The notes: a model not told the origin generated them from the sequence alone. Positions 20,827 through 31,138 are shown, counted from the stretch's first letter. The stretch is DNA of 64,000 nucleotides from an uncultured Alphaproteobacteria bacterium (GCA_902628835.1 CACOPD010000001.1:233347-297346), one strand, 5' to 3'. Program-made: numbers and translations.

Positions 20827-21726
20827 ATGAATGCTATACCTGAAGATCTTAAAAATAAAGCTTTGGAAACACCAAATATACCTGCAGCAGTAGTATGTCC
20901 TAATCAAGATAGTATTTTATCAGCAGTAAAGGAGAGTGTTGACATAAACTTGATAAACCCCATTCTTATTGGGAATAAAAAAATGATTAATGAAACTGCT
21001 TCAAAAATTAACCTGGATATTTCAGAATATAATATTGTTGAAACTGAAAATGAAGAAGAAAGTGCATCAGTTGCTTGTAAAATGTCCAATGAGAATAAAA
21101 CTAAAATTATAATTAAAGGTAATCTTCATACAGACATACTGATGAGATGTTATTTGAAAAAAGAATTTAATTTACTTGATGGCAAAAGGTTAAGTCATAT
21201 TTGGCATATGACAACACCTCAACTTAAAAAACCTCTATTTATAACAGATGGAGCTTTGAATGTTTTACCTAGAATAGATATTAAATTACAAATACTGAAT
21301 AATGCTGTTCAATTTTGTAATAAATTAGGAATTGAAACACCTAAAGTTGCTATCTTGTCTGGTACAGAAGACCCAATTGATAGTATGCCAAGTTCAGTAG
21401 AAGCCAAAAAAGTCATGGAGCTATCAATAGAACAAAATATTAATGCTATTGTTCATGGACCATTAGCTTTTGATAATGCTGTGTCAATAGAAGCCGCTAA
21501 GACAAAGAAAATTGAAAATGAAGTAGCCGGAAAAGCTGATATTTTGTTAGTTCCTAATTTAGAAACAGGTAATTCACTTTCTAAAATGATGGTGTATTTC
21601 ATGGATGCATGTGCAGCAGGTATTGTTATTGGTGGAAAAATACCTGTAGTTGTTCCAAGCAGAGCTGACAGTAAAATTTCAAAACTAGCATCAATTATGG
21701 CTGCAGTAGTAGCTGTCAAAGATTGA
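20827..21726 (+). CDS. Phosphate acetyl/butyryltransferase family protein (Pta-like)
   Basis: Pta/Ptb C-terminal motif GKADILLVPNLETGNSLSKMMVYFMDACAAGIVIGGKIPVVVPSRAD. Confidence 0.85.
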   Translation: MNAIPEDLKNKALETPNIPAAVVCPNQDSILSAVKESVDINLINPILIGNKKMINETASKINLDISEYNIVETENEEESASVACKMSNENKTKIIIKGNLHTDILMRCYLKKEFNLLDGKRLSHIWHMTTPQLKKPLFITDGALNVLPRIDIKLQILNNAVQFCNKLGIETPKVAILSGTEDPIDSMPSSVEAKKVMELSIEQNINAIVHGPLAFDNAVSIEAAKTKKIENEVAGKADILLVPNLETGNSLSKMMVYFMDACAAGIVIGGKIPVVVPSRADSKISKLASIMAAVVAVKD

Positions 21727-21752
21727 TTTATATATAAAATTATTAAAAACTA

Positions 21753-22610
21753 ATGCTCGTTAGACATTATTTATTAATCCTTATTATTACTTTTTTATTT
21801 GGTAGTGCGTATCCAGTCCAAAAAGTGATTTTTAATGAAAATGTTCCACCACTTTTAATGGGAAGTTTAAGAATGCTTGTAGTATTTGTATGCTTAATAC
21901 CTTTCTGGAAATTTAAAATACCTGATAGAAAATATTGGTTACCTCTTCTCTTTTTTTCAATTTCGATGGGTTTTTTAGCTAATGTTTTTATGACACTTTC
22001 TTTAAATGAAGCAAATATTGTTTCTCCAATAATTATAGGATCTCAACTTGCTGTTCCTTTTGCAATATTATTAAGCTCTCTTTTTTTAAAAGAAAAAGTA
22101 AGTATTAAAAAATGGGTTCTTATATTCGTTTCTTTTTTTGGTATAATTTTACTAGGTTTTGATCCATTAATAAGAAATGAAATATTTGCATTAATACTTA
22201 TTAGTCTGATGGCATTCTTTTATGCTAGTGCACAAGTTTTCTCGAGATATCTAAAAGACTTAGAAGTTACAATGACAAATGCAATAATGGGTTTAACAGG
22301 ATTCATATTTCTAATTATTTCATCAGCGATATTTGAAGGACAAACTTTTAAAGAGATTAATGAGATTAGTCTTCAGTCATGGTTACTAATATTACATTCA
22401 GGTATTTTTGTATCATTGGTAGCGCATATGTCGATGTTCTATTTATATAGAATTTACCCAGTAAATAGGGTGTTTCCCTTTTACGCTTTGTTCCCTGTGT
22501 TTGGTGTACTATTAACTTTTTTAATCTTTTATGAAATCCCATCAATTATTACAATCATTGGCGGATTAATTGTAATTTTATCATCTTATTTTATTAATAA
22601 AGAAAACTAA
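21753..22610 (+). CDS. DMT-superfamily (EamA) transporter
   Basis: Ten-TM pattern, LSSLFLKEKVSIKKW. Confidence 0.85.
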   Translation: MLVRHYLLILIITFLFGSAYPVQKVIFNENVPPLLMGSLRMLVVFVCLIPFWKFKIPDRKYWLPLLFFSISMGFLANVFMTLSLNEANIVSPIIIGSQLAVPFAILLSSLFLKEKVSIKKWVLIFVSFFGIILLGFDPLIRNEIFALILISLMAFFYASAQVFSRYLKDLEVTMTNAIMGLTGFIFLIISSAIFEGQTFKEINEISLQSWLLILHSGIFVSLVAHMSMFYLYRIYPVNRVFPFYALFPVFGVLLTFLIFYEIPSIITIIGGLIVILSSYFINKEN

Positions 22611-22620
22611 TAAATAAATT

Positions 22621-23709
22621 TTATTTTAAAGTTTCTAAGCCAGAAGATAAATTAATCTCTCCAGTTTGACGTGACTTATTAAATTCTTTGATTCTATCAA
22701 ATACATTGATTCCTATTTGATTATAGATATCTAGCAGATCTATTAGAACCCAGTTTTCTCTGATAAGACCACCTTCTAGTCTCCAAAAATCTAAACTCCT
22801 CATTTCAAGTGGTTGATTTGAAGGAGCGATACCCATCCATCCATCATTTGTAATCGTCAATCTCATATTAGGCCATCCAGTTTCACATACGTAATTTCCC
22901 TCATGAATCCAGTGTGTTTGAAGATCTTCCATCCCTTCGAATGCTAATTTTTCATTGGAAGAACCTCCTTTTCTATCTGGCATTGCTCTTAAGAATGGAA
23001 TTTGGTGCCAATGTCTAAAACCAGCTATACCTCTCCCTGTTCCAATCCCAGCTGGTCCGTACCAATTAAGATTTGGATGCCAATATTTTTCTAGATTCAT
23101 AATTTTTGGATCAGGATTTTTTGGGTGTAAGGACAAATCATGAAGCATATTTATTACATGATCGAAGTTTTCTTTATTTTCTCCTTTTATAGATAAGCCA
23201 TCACCAGGCATCGGCGATGGTGTACATAAAAAAGCTCCTAGTTGTGGTGCCATTGGCCATGAATTTGCTTGTATCATAAGTTCAGGCAGATCCCATATAC
23301 ACTGCATCTCAGTGATCTTATTTTCTTCAATCTGAAAAAATTCGTGATAACGCATATGAATTAAATTACCAGTAGGTTGAATATCTAAATATGGTTTGAA
23401 AAAAGTTCCCATATAGTTACCCATGGTACCAATCCAATTCTTTCCTTCAGGAGTTTTTCCTGCCATAAAAATCATATCTCTTCTTTCAAGATCAGGTACA
23501 CTTTCCAATAATGGCAATAAGCATTTAGAAAGAAAATTATTTAAACTTTTAAAAGTTCCAAAGGGATGACAAAAATTAAATAAGGAATCTTTTGTAAAAT
23601 ATTTATTTAGTGATGTTTCAATTGTATTTTTGTCAAAAGTTTGAGTTGCTAATTGATAGTCTAAAAAATATTTTTTTAATTCTTCAGATTTCATTATTTG
23701 GCAGTCCAA
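22621..23709 (-). CDS. Double-domain SnoaL/NTF2-like protein (subfamily A)
   Basis: WYGPAGIGTGRGIAGFRHWHQIPF and ENWVLIDLLDIYNQIGINVF shared with ORFs at 31203 and 35416. Confidence 0.8.
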   Translation of the reverse strand: MDCQIMKSEELKKYFLDYQLATQTFDKNTIETSLNKYFTKDSLFNFCHPFGTFKSLNNFLSKCLLPLLESVPDLERRDMIFMAGKTPEGKNWIGTMGNYMGTFFKPYLDIQPTGNLIHMRYHEFFQIEENKITEMQCIWDLPELMIQANSWPMAPQLGAFLCTPSPMPGDGLSIKGENKENFDHVINMLHDLSLHPKNPDPKIMNLEKYWHPNLNWYGPAGIGTGRGIAGFRHWHQIPFLRAMPDRKGGSSNEKLAFEGMEDLQTHWIHEGNYVCETGWPNMRLTITNDGWMGIAPSNQPLEMRSLDFWRLEGGLIRENWVLIDLLDIYNQIGINVFDRIKEFNKSRQTGEINLSSGLETLK

Positions 23710-24461
23710 CCACCATCTATCACTAGGGAAGAGCCGGTCATCATAGATGAAGCATCTGATGCTAAGTATACTACCGCAGTAGCAATATCACTTTCTGTTG
23801 CTACTTTACCTAAAGGGATATTTTGAATTACAGATTTTTTAAAGTTTTTATCTTTAAAAAATTTTTTAACCATTGGAGTTTCTACAAATGTGGGACAAAC
23901 TGAATTTACCCTAATATTATGTTTTGCTAAGTCCAATGCCATTCCTTTAGTCAAACCTTCGACCCCAAATTTAGTCATATTATATACACTTCGAAGAGGC
24001 GCGCCTACTTTTCCTAATTGTGATGAAATATTGATTATCGATCGATCTATTTTTTTTTTATTATTTGATTTTAACATAATTTTTGATCCAAGTTGTGCAA
24101 TATCAAATGTTGCTTTAATGTTTAGGTCTACAACTTCACTCATATCTTTTCTTTTAATCTTAGTAAAATATTCTGGCCTGTTAGTACCTGCGTTATTAAC
24201 TAATATGTCTAATTTTGTTATTTCAGAAAATATTTTTTTTATTTCTTTTAGATTAGTAACGTCGCATAAATAGTAATTACATTTTCTTTTCAGTTTTTTA
24301 ATTTTATTGCTTACTGATATAAGATCTTTTTCTGTACGACTTATTATTATTAAGTTCGCACCTGCTTCTGCTAAAGCAATAGCACATGCCTTGCCAATAC
24401 CTTTTCCTGCACCTGTAACTAGCGCTGTTTTATTTTTAACACTTAAATCTTTTAAAAACAT
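23694..24461 (-). CDS. SDR-family NAD(P)-dependent oxidoreductase
   Basis: TGAGKGIGKACA, NNAG, Y-x-x-x-K (YNMTK). Confidence 0.92.
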   Translation of the reverse strand: MFLKDLSVKNKTALVTGAGKGIGKACAIALAEAGANLIIISRTEKDLISVSNKIKKLKRKCNYYLCDVTNLKEIKKIFSEITKLDILVNNAGTNRPEYFTKIKRKDMSEVVDLNIKATFDIAQLGSKIMLKSNNKKKIDRSIINISSQLGKVGAPLRSVYNMTKFGVEGLTKGMALDLAKHNIRVNSVCPTFVETPMVKKFFKDKNFKKSVIQNIPLGKVATESDIATAVVYLASDASSMMTGSSLVIDGGWTAK

Positions 24462-24472
24462 AATTGAATTAT

Positions 24473-25132
24473 TTATATTGAAAAAATTGATTGATCTAAC
24501 AAATTCATTTTTTTAATGCACATATCAAAGTTATCATCAATGTGGTAGTCCCCTGGAAAACCAATACATTTGATCCCTGCTTGCACTGCTGAATTACTAC
24601 TTTCTTCAGTATCTTCTATTGCAAGACATTCTTCAGGAAGTAAATTTAAATTTTTTAAGGTCACCTCATATATTTCTGGATGAGGTTTTTCATTTTTAAC
24701 ATATGATTTATTACCTATGAAATCAAAATCTTCTTTTGAGATGTGACTTGAAAGACTCTCAAATACTGCATCAACATTGTTTACAGTTGTAGATGTAGAG
24801 AAACCTAATTTAATATTATTATCTTTTGTATACTTGATAATTTCTAGAATACTCTTTCTTAATTTTTGCTTGTTTTGAATTATAAACGAACTGAAGATTT
24901 CTGTTTTTCTATTTCTTATTTTTGCAGCATCTACATTCATATTATTTTTTTCTGCAAAATCTTCTACTCTTTTTGTTCCACCTGATTTTTTTAGTAAAAT
25001 TTTATAATCTTGTTCATCCCAATGCCATTCTAATCCAGCTTCCTTAAAGGCTTCATTAAATGAATTTCGTTGAATGTCAGATGATTCGATTAGTGTACCG
25101 ATTGATCCAAAAAGTAAGGCTTTGTATTTCAT
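24473..25132 (-). CDS. HAD-superfamily phosphatase (CbbY/beta-PGM-like)
   Basis: LLFGSIGTLIESS (variant of DxDxT), KPHPEIYE, AIEDTEESSNSAVQAG. Confidence 0.8.
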   Translation of the reverse strand: MKYKALLFGSIGTLIESSDIQRNSFNEAFKEAGLEWHWDEQDYKILLKKSGGTKRVEDFAEKNNMNVDAAKIRNRKTEIFSSFIIQNKQKLRKSILEIIKYTKDNNIKLGFSTSTTVNNVDAVFESLSSHISKEDFDFIGNKSYVKNEKPHPEIYEVTLKNLNLLPEECLAIEDTEESSNSAVQAGIKCIGFPGDYHIDDNFDMCIKKMNLLDQSIFSI

Positions 25133-25157
25133 ATTAAATAACTAAATGTTTTTAATA

Positions 25158-26039
25158 TTAACCTTTTACTGCACCAGCAGTTAAACCACTAATTAATTGT
25201 CGTTGAAAAAACATTATGATCATAAATAAGGGTGCGGTTGCAGATACAACACTAGAAACTGCCCACATATAATTTCCACTATGTTCAATTGTACCTAAGT
25301 AAGCATTTATTTTTGGAACCATTGTATAATTTTGTTGATTAAGGAGAAGTGAAGTAACTGTGAAATCATTATAGGCTAACATCATACTAAATAATCCTGC
25401 AGTAATAACACCTGGCCACATAACTGGCATAATAACATAACGAAACGCTTGAAAATAACTACAACCATCAATTAATGCACTTTCATCAAGCTCTTTAGGA
25501 ACCGTTTTAAAAAAAGAGTAAAGCAGCCATAAGGTAAAAGGTTGATTGATTGCTACTAACACTATTATTGTAGTTGGAAGTATCCCCCACACATTTAATT
25601 GAAAGAAAGGAAATAAATAACCAGACACTAATGTAATATGAGGCATTGCTCTAAATATTAAAGCAGCTATTAAAATCCAAAAAGTATATTTATAAGTTGA
25701 TCTAGACAATGCATAAGCACCTAGAGTTCCAAGAAATAAAGAAATAGTTACAACAGATATGGTAATAATAATCGTATTTAACGTTGCTTTCCAGAATTCA
25801 CCTTCTGTCCAGGACTCTACATATGCTTTTACAGTTGAAGTATCTCCTGTTTCAATGAGAGTATTGACACCAGTTACAGCAAACATCCAGTCAGCTCTTG
25901 AAAAGAAATCGGCTTTTACTTTAAAAGATCCCCAAAATGTCCATATAAAAGGAAAAACAGACACTACTAACCAAATTATTATAAATAAACTATTTATTAA
26001 AATTAGTTGTTTTGAATATCTATTTATTTTTGATTCCAT
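25158..26039 (-). CDS. Sugar ABC transporter permease (MalG-like)
   Basis: ELDESALIDGCSYFQAFRYVIMPVMWPG EAA motif. Confidence 0.92.
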   Translation of the reverse strand: MESKINRYSKQLILINSLFIIIWLVVSVFPFIWTFWGSFKVKADFFSRADWMFAVTGVNTLIETGDTSTVKAYVESWTEGEFWKATLNTIIITISVVTISLFLGTLGAYALSRSTYKYTFWILIAALIFRAMPHITLVSGYLFPFFQLNVWGILPTTIIVLVAINQPFTLWLLYSFFKTVPKELDESALIDGCSYFQAFRYVIMPVMWPGVITAGLFSMMLAYNDFTVTSLLLNQQNYTMVPKINAYLGTIEHSGNYMWAVSSVVSATAPLFMIIMFFQRQLISGLTAGAVKG

Positions 26040-26040
26040 G

Positions 26041-27069
26041 TTATCTTTCTGTTCTAAACTCTCTCCAAGTTCTAATTAAAACTGGTGTTAACAAGAAGGC
26101 TACACCAATAATGGTTAACATGGATGTAGCACCAGCTGATCCAAATAACATTTTGTTCTCACTTCTTAAATCATTGTAAATCATCCAGGAAAGTGATTGA
26201 GCAACTCCTTCCGCAGCAAAACCTATTATAGGTTCAAGAACTCTAAAATTATCCATAAGACAAATTAGTATAATAAATGTTGCAACTGGATAAAGATGTG
26301 GAATAACTATGTGTCTTACTCTTTCATAGCGTGAGGCTCCATCAATGATTGCCGCTTCAATAGGATCTTGAGGTACAGTTTGTAAAGCAGCATAAAATAC
26401 AACAAAAGCAAAAGGTGTATTATGCCAAATTCCATAAATAATTAAAGTTATCCATGTTAATTGACTTGATGATTTTAATGATAAATTAGGATCATCAAAT
26501 AAATATTGAATTGTTGCTCCTAAAATACCTTTAGCATCTATCATCCAGAATAAAACGAGTGAACCAATTAAGGGTGTAACAATCATTGGAAGAATGACTC
26601 CAAAAATTGTTGGACCCTTCAGACTTTTTGTAAGAGTATTAATACTTAAGGCAACTATGAATCCTAAAACAACAACAGGAGGTGTAACAGCAAAACAAAA
26701 TGTAAGAGTGAATAAAAGTGCCTTATAAAATGGCAAATTCAGCAAGATATCTATAAACTCGGACATTGAGGAAGAATTTCCCCAAGCTTCTTTAATTTCT
26801 TCAAAAGCCAAATGATTTCTATCACCGTATGTTCCTAAACCATTAAATCTTCCTAGAGGCTGTTCCTCTTGTAACTTTGTAGTGGCCTCAATGTCTACTT
26901 TAGTTTCCGTTTTACATCCAAATGGATCACATTTTTCTACCTCCATTAAAATCTGCTCAGGTTCAATATGTAGTGATTGAAAAAAGCTTGAGATAATTGG
27001 AAGACCTATAAACAATAACATGGCCAAGCCACTTGGAAAGAAAAACCAAAAAAATGTTTTATGAGGCAT
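26041..27069 (-). CDS. Sugar ABC transporter permease (MalF-like)
   Basis: DPIEAAIIDGASRYERVRHIVIPHLYP EAA motif. Confidence 0.92.
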   Translation of the reverse strand: MPHKTFFWFFFPSGLAMLLFIGLPIISSFFQSLHIEPEQILMEVEKCDPFGCKTETKVDIEATTKLQEEQPLGRFNGLGTYGDRNHLAFEEIKEAWGNSSSMSEFIDILLNLPFYKALLFTLTFCFAVTPPVVVLGFIVALSINTLTKSLKGPTIFGVILPMIVTPLIGSLVLFWMIDAKGILGATIQYLFDDPNLSLKSSSQLTWITLIIYGIWHNTPFAFVVFYAALQTVPQDPIEAAIIDGASRYERVRHIVIPHLYPVATFIILICLMDNFRVLEPIIGFAAEGVAQSLSWMIYNDLRSENKMLFGSAGATSMLTIIGVAFLLTPVLIRTWREFRTER

Positions 27070-27087
27070 TTAATTCTTGTTAAAAAA

Positions 27088-27115
27088 AAAGTGGAACATA
27101 ATTATGTTCCACTTT
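27088..27115 (-). terminator. Hairpin between SBP and permease genes
   Basis: aaagtggaacataa ttatgttccacttt inverted repeat. Confidence 0.75.
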
Positions 27116-27135
27116 ATCATGTTTAATTAATAGGT

Positions 27136-28371
27136 TTATAGAAAACCTTGCTCAGTAGCTTTTGCTACGTAAGCAGCTTCTACATCAGCCAATGCTTTTT
27201 CAGCAGACTCATTACCTTGAAGAAATTCAACAAGTTCCGTGCTTAAAGCACCATGTAATAAAGCCATGTATGGTAAGCTTGGGTAAGGTGTTGCACCTCT
27301 ATTAGCAGCGTCAACAACTGGTCCAGCAGTATCTCCTGGAGTATAACCATCAATTAACCAAATTGTTGCATTTGGATTAGCGTTTGCCATCTCTGTTGAA
27401 GTTGCTGCACCTAGAAGAGCTCTAAATGATGCTTCTGCATTTGCATCAGATGTATTTGTTGCAATACCAAATCCATCCCACCAAAGAGTTGTAGCAGGTT
27501 TACTTCCACCGCCAACTGTTGGAGAATTAGCTAGTCTTGTATCTGCTTTGATCATTTGATCACCTTCATCATCTAATAATGATGCTGCACCAGAGTTCCA
27601 AACATGCATTAATGCTACGTTGCCTGACTCCCATTCTTCTTTAACTGCATTTGTATCTTGAGTTAAGAAATCTGGGTTACTAACTTCTGTTAATCTTTTT
27701 AGCATATTAAGAGCAGCTACACCTTTGTCATTATTGACACTTACTTCTGCTGTTCCAGCTTTAAAGAAATCACCGCCGTGACCTAGGTACATATTTACAA
27801 ACTCTTGACCAAGGTTCCAACCAGATTTGAATGCTCCAGCATATGGATTAGCCATTTTACCAGAAGCCTTAATTTTTTCTGCAGCTGCAATTACTTCTTC
27901 ATAAGTTGAAGGAACAGCTATACCTAAATCATTAAGAATGCTCTCTCTGTACCAAAGATGCTGCGCATTAGCCATAAAAGCTATTGCATATATCTTACCG
28001 TCAATCACGATTTTTTGGTTGTCTTGTAATGCACTTCCGTATTTAGCAACTAAATCATCAAGTGGACGAATTAAGTTATCATTCATTAAAGTTGTGATTG
28101 AACCGTTAGTTACAAGTTTAGCTGAGAACTCAGCTGGGTTAGCTGATAAAGCTGCAACTTGTAATTTATTATGATCAACGGAGTGAGTTACAGAAAAATC
28201 TGCTCCATCTCCTGCACAACTTTTTACTTCATCCATGAAAATTCTGTATGTTGTAAATTCGTTTGCTAGAATCTTTATTGATCCATCTGTTACTCCACAA
28301 GGTGAGTGCCCATCAGCAAACGCACTTGTGCTAACAAAAGAGAATAATAAAGCTATTAATAGTTTTTTCAT
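27136..28371 (-). CDS. Sugar ABC transporter substrate-binding protein
   Basis: Signal peptide with FADGHS cleavage region; SBP family 1 pattern. Confidence 0.9.
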   Translation of the reverse strand: MKKLLIALLFSFVSTSAFADGHSPCGVTDGSIKILANEFTTYRIFMDEVKSCAGDGADFSVTHSVDHNKLQVAALSANPAEFSAKLVTNGSITTLMNDNLIRPLDDLVAKYGSALQDNQKIVIDGKIYAIAFMANAQHLWYRESILNDLGIAVPSTYEEVIAAAEKIKASGKMANPYAGAFKSGWNLGQEFVNMYLGHGGDFFKAGTAEVSVNNDKGVAALNMLKRLTEVSNPDFLTQDTNAVKEEWESGNVALMHVWNSGAASLLDDEGDQMIKADTRLANSPTVGGGSKPATTLWWDGFGIATNTSDANAEASFRALLGAATSTEMANANPNATIWLIDGYTPGDTAGPVVDAANRGATPYPSLPYMALLHGALSTELVEFLQGNESAEKALADVEAAYVAKATEQGFL

Positions 28372-28394
28372 ATATTTCCCCTTATTAATTAAAG

Positions 28395-28407
28395 TGTGAA
28401 ATTCACA
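28395..28407. promoter_or_regulatory. Inverted repeat TGTGAA-a-TTCACA upstream of SBP
   Basis: Perfect 6-bp arms in the divergent SBP/lacI intergenic region. Confidence 0.5.
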
Positions 28408-28444
28408 TTTATCTATAATTGCTTTATATTAGTATTATAAAATA

Positions 28445-28481
28445 TTGCAATAATATGAATTGATATTCAATAACTTGCATA
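28445..28481. promoter_or_regulatory. Two degenerate dyads 20 bp apart at lacI promoter
   Basis: TTGCA-N6-TGAAT (28445-28460, two arm mismatches) and TATTCA-N6-TGCATA (28464-28481, one arm mismatch). Confidence 0.4.
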
Positions 28482-28502
28482 ATTGAAATAGGGGATAAAA
28501 CC

Positions 28503-29504
28503 ATGAATTCTAATAAGACTGCGACATCACAAGACGTAGCAAAGCTAGCTGGAGTATCTCAATCAGCAGTTTCAAGGTGTTTTACTAGAGGTGCTAGTAT
28601 TTCAAGTAGAACAAAATTAAGAGTTTTAGAAGCTGCTAAAAAATTAAAGTATAAAGCGCCTAATATTTCAAATGGTTTAGTATCAAATGAGGATAGTGGT
28701 TTAGTTGCTGTCATATTACCGTATGTAACAAGCAGGTATTATCCTGAGGTTTTAATAGAATTACATGAAGCTCTTAGGTTGGGTGGTTTTAGAATTCTTT
28801 TAATCACAACTGATGATGGAGAAGAGTTAGATGAAAAATTAATCCAACCATATCTAAAAGAAAAATTGATAGCTATTGTATCAGCAACAAAACCAACTGA
28901 TAGTTTTGTAGAAAGTTGTAATGCAAAAAGAATTCAATTTATTGCGTACAATAGATCGTGGGATATTCCAACCTTAAGCTCGGTTGCATGTGATCATCGA
29001 AATGGCGGCCAAATGGTGGCTGAATACTTTATAAAAAATAAACATCAAACAATTGGATTAATTGAAGGTCCCAAAGGTTCATTTGTCAGTGATGAAAGAT
29101 CAAAAGGATTTAAACAATATTTAAAAAGTTTAAAAAAAATAAAACTCATTACGGAAAGAGGTTTTTTTACGTATGATGGAGGATATCAAGCAGTTGAAAA
29201 AATCTTAAAAAATAAAAATATCAGTGCCATATTTTGTGCTGACGATACGATGGCATTTGGAAGTTTAGATTATATTAAAAAAAATACTAATTTAAAAATA
29301 CCAAAACAGGTAGAACTAATTGGTTATGATGATATTTCTATGTCAAACTGGAAATCATATGATCTTACAACAGTGAGACAGCCAATAAGACAAATGTCAA
29401 AACTAGTTACACAATTAATCGATGAATTTATTCAAGATCCTGACTATGAGTCTATAAATCATATTGTTCAAGGTAGACTTATAAAAAGAAAGACTACAAG
29501 GTAA
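28503..29504 (+). CDS. LacI-family transcriptional regulator
   Basis: TSQDVAKLAGVSQSAVSRCFTRGASIS HTH; periplasmic-binding-like effector domain. Confidence 0.95.
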   Translation: MNSNKTATSQDVAKLAGVSQSAVSRCFTRGASISSRTKLRVLEAAKKLKYKAPNISNGLVSNEDSGLVAVILPYVTSRYYPEVLIELHEALRLGGFRILLITTDDGEELDEKLIQPYLKEKLIAIVSATKPTDSFVESCNAKRIQFIAYNRSWDIPTLSSVACDHRNGGQMVAEYFIKNKHQTIGLIEGPKGSFVSDERSKGFKQYLKSLKKIKLITERGFFTYDGGYQAVEKILKNKNISAIFCADDTMAFGSLDYIKKNTNLKIPKQVELIGYDDISMSNWKSYDLTTVRQPIRQMSKLVTQLIDEFIQDPDYESINHIVQGRLIKRKTTR

Positions 29505-29533
29505 TTAATTAATTTACATTTAAGAAAAATATT

Positions 29534-29962
29534 TTACTTAAATTTCAATCCCATTTGTTCAAAAACACCATGGTTATCGACCATTACATAGTTGTCTAAA
29601 AACTTTCCTTCTTTAATAGTCCAAAAGTCTGAAAATTGCATTTTAATAGCTTTGCCTGTAGGCTCAACACCTAGATATGTGCCACTATGTGTTCCAGTCA
29701 AAAAACCAGTAGCACTTATCCATTCACCTTCAGCAACTACAATATCATTTTTCACATGATAATCTGGAAATGCTTCATAAAAAGGTTTTAAGACTTTATA
29801 TTTAAAATTTTCTATACCATAAATATCGCCAAAGCCTGGTGGGCCATGCCAAACCATATCGTCGTGCCAATATTTATGTTGTGCTTCTAAATCTTGAGCA
29901 TTTAGTGCATCATACATATTTTCTAATAACTGTTTACTATCGTTTATATTCATTTTTATCAC
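29534..29962 (-). CDS. Single-domain SnoaL/NTF2-like protein
   Basis: YHVKNDIVVAEGEWISATGFLTGTHSGTYLGVEPTGKAIKMQFSDFWTIKEGK typical SnoaL-like. Confidence 0.88.
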   Translation of the reverse strand: MIKMNINDSKQLLENMYDALNAQDLEAQHKYWHDDMVWHGPPGFGDIYGIENFKYKVLKPFYEAFPDYHVKNDIVVAEGEWISATGFLTGTHSGTYLGVEPTGKAIKMQFSDFWTIKEGKFLDNYVMVDNHGVFEQMGLKFK

Positions 29963-31088
29963 CTAATAATTGCATTAATATTGCCAGCTCATTAAATCCT
30001 GTCCATTCTTTTATAATTTTATTATTTTTAATTTCCCATTGAGTAATTCCCCACAGATAACATTCTCTATTTGTAGGTGGTCCATAAATACCATTACCCT
30101 TATGAGTCCCTACCGCACCCCACCGTATTGAAATTAAAAATCCATCTTTTGTATTACCCATCCAATATAAGTCTTCAATACTAAGTGCTAGGTCTGGAAA
30201 GGAAGCTACTATTGATATTATAAACTTTCTTAGTTGCTTAACACCTTTAAATTTACGTCCAGTTGAACCTTCAAATTCAATGTTATTAGAAAAAACATCA
30301 TTAATAGCAGAGAAATTTCTTCTATTCCAAATTGTGTCATAAACTGCATGAACAAACTTTCTAACATTTTGGACTGTTTTTGGAATTTCATAGCTAATAG
30401 GTTTTAGTTTTGTAATTTTTCTTTTAGGTTTAGAATTTTTAAAGTCTGGAGCAAATGGTCCAATACTTCCTTCATTTGCGATTTGTTTTGCAACTTGATG
30501 CAAATCTAAACCTAGTTGCTTTATCAAACCTGCTGTATCATAAACAACATTTTCGTAATATATTTCATTATTTTTTGCTACACAGTTTGCGATGCAAAAT
30601 AATCTAACAGTCTTCCCTGTAGGTTTAGAAAATTTACTAAACCCGGAATTAGTTCCAGTTATTATTGTTCTATGAGACGTATGAAAACTTGCTTTTTCGT
30701 CTCCAGCCCAAATTACTTCATCTGCAAATAACCTAATATCTGGAAAAGCATTGTTAGTATGAACAGTATCTGAAACAATTTTTTCTGATCCAAATTGTAA
30801 TCCGAATTCATCCCATACGCGGCAATCTTTACTGTACGTATCGTATATGTATCCAATATTTTTTTCTTCCCAAATTGTATAGGTAATTCTAACAATATAA
30901 TCGATAATATTTTTATATTGTGCTTCAAAACCTTTCATAGATTGTGGTTTTAATTTTTTAGGATTTGGATTTAAAGATTTAAAATTTCCACCTCCACCAT
31001 ACGCTTTTAAAGATATGTCAAAATTTTTAGGCATGTGATGATCTTTTAATTGCATTGGTCTTAAATCTTTTACTTTTTTGTTTTTCAT
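29937..31088 (-). CDS. Double-domain SnoaL/NTF2-like protein (subfamily B)
   Basis: Shares MKGF(E/D)xQ(Y/F)K architecture with ORF 33351; two NTF2-like halves. Confidence 0.8.
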   Translation of the reverse strand: MKNKKVKDLRPMQLKDHHMPKNFDISLKAYGGGGNFKSLNPNPKKLKPQSMKGFEAQYKNIIDYIVRITYTIWEEKNIGYIYDTYSKDCRVWDEFGLQFGSEKIVSDTVHTNNAFPDIRLFADEVIWAGDEKASFHTSHRTIITGTNSGFSKFSKPTGKTVRLFCIANCVAKNNEIYYENVVYDTAGLIKQLGLDLHQVAKQIANEGSIGPFAPDFKNSKPKRKITKLKPISYEIPKTVQNVRKFVHAVYDTIWNRRNFSAINDVFSNNIEFEGSTGRKFKGVKQLRKFIISIVASFPDLALSIEDLYWMGNTKDGFLISIRWGAVGTHKGNGIYGPPTNRECYLWGITQWEIKNNKIIKEWTGFNELAILMQLLGDKNEYKR

Positions 31089-31138
31089 AAATTAAATTTT
31101 CCCAAAGTATTATTCTTATACTTCTGATACAATTAAAT

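Noticed and set aside
23694-24461. Specific assignment of the SDR as HpsO or sulfoquinovose dehydrogenase
   Set aside because: Only generic SDR motifs are visible; substrate cannot be deduced from sequence alone.
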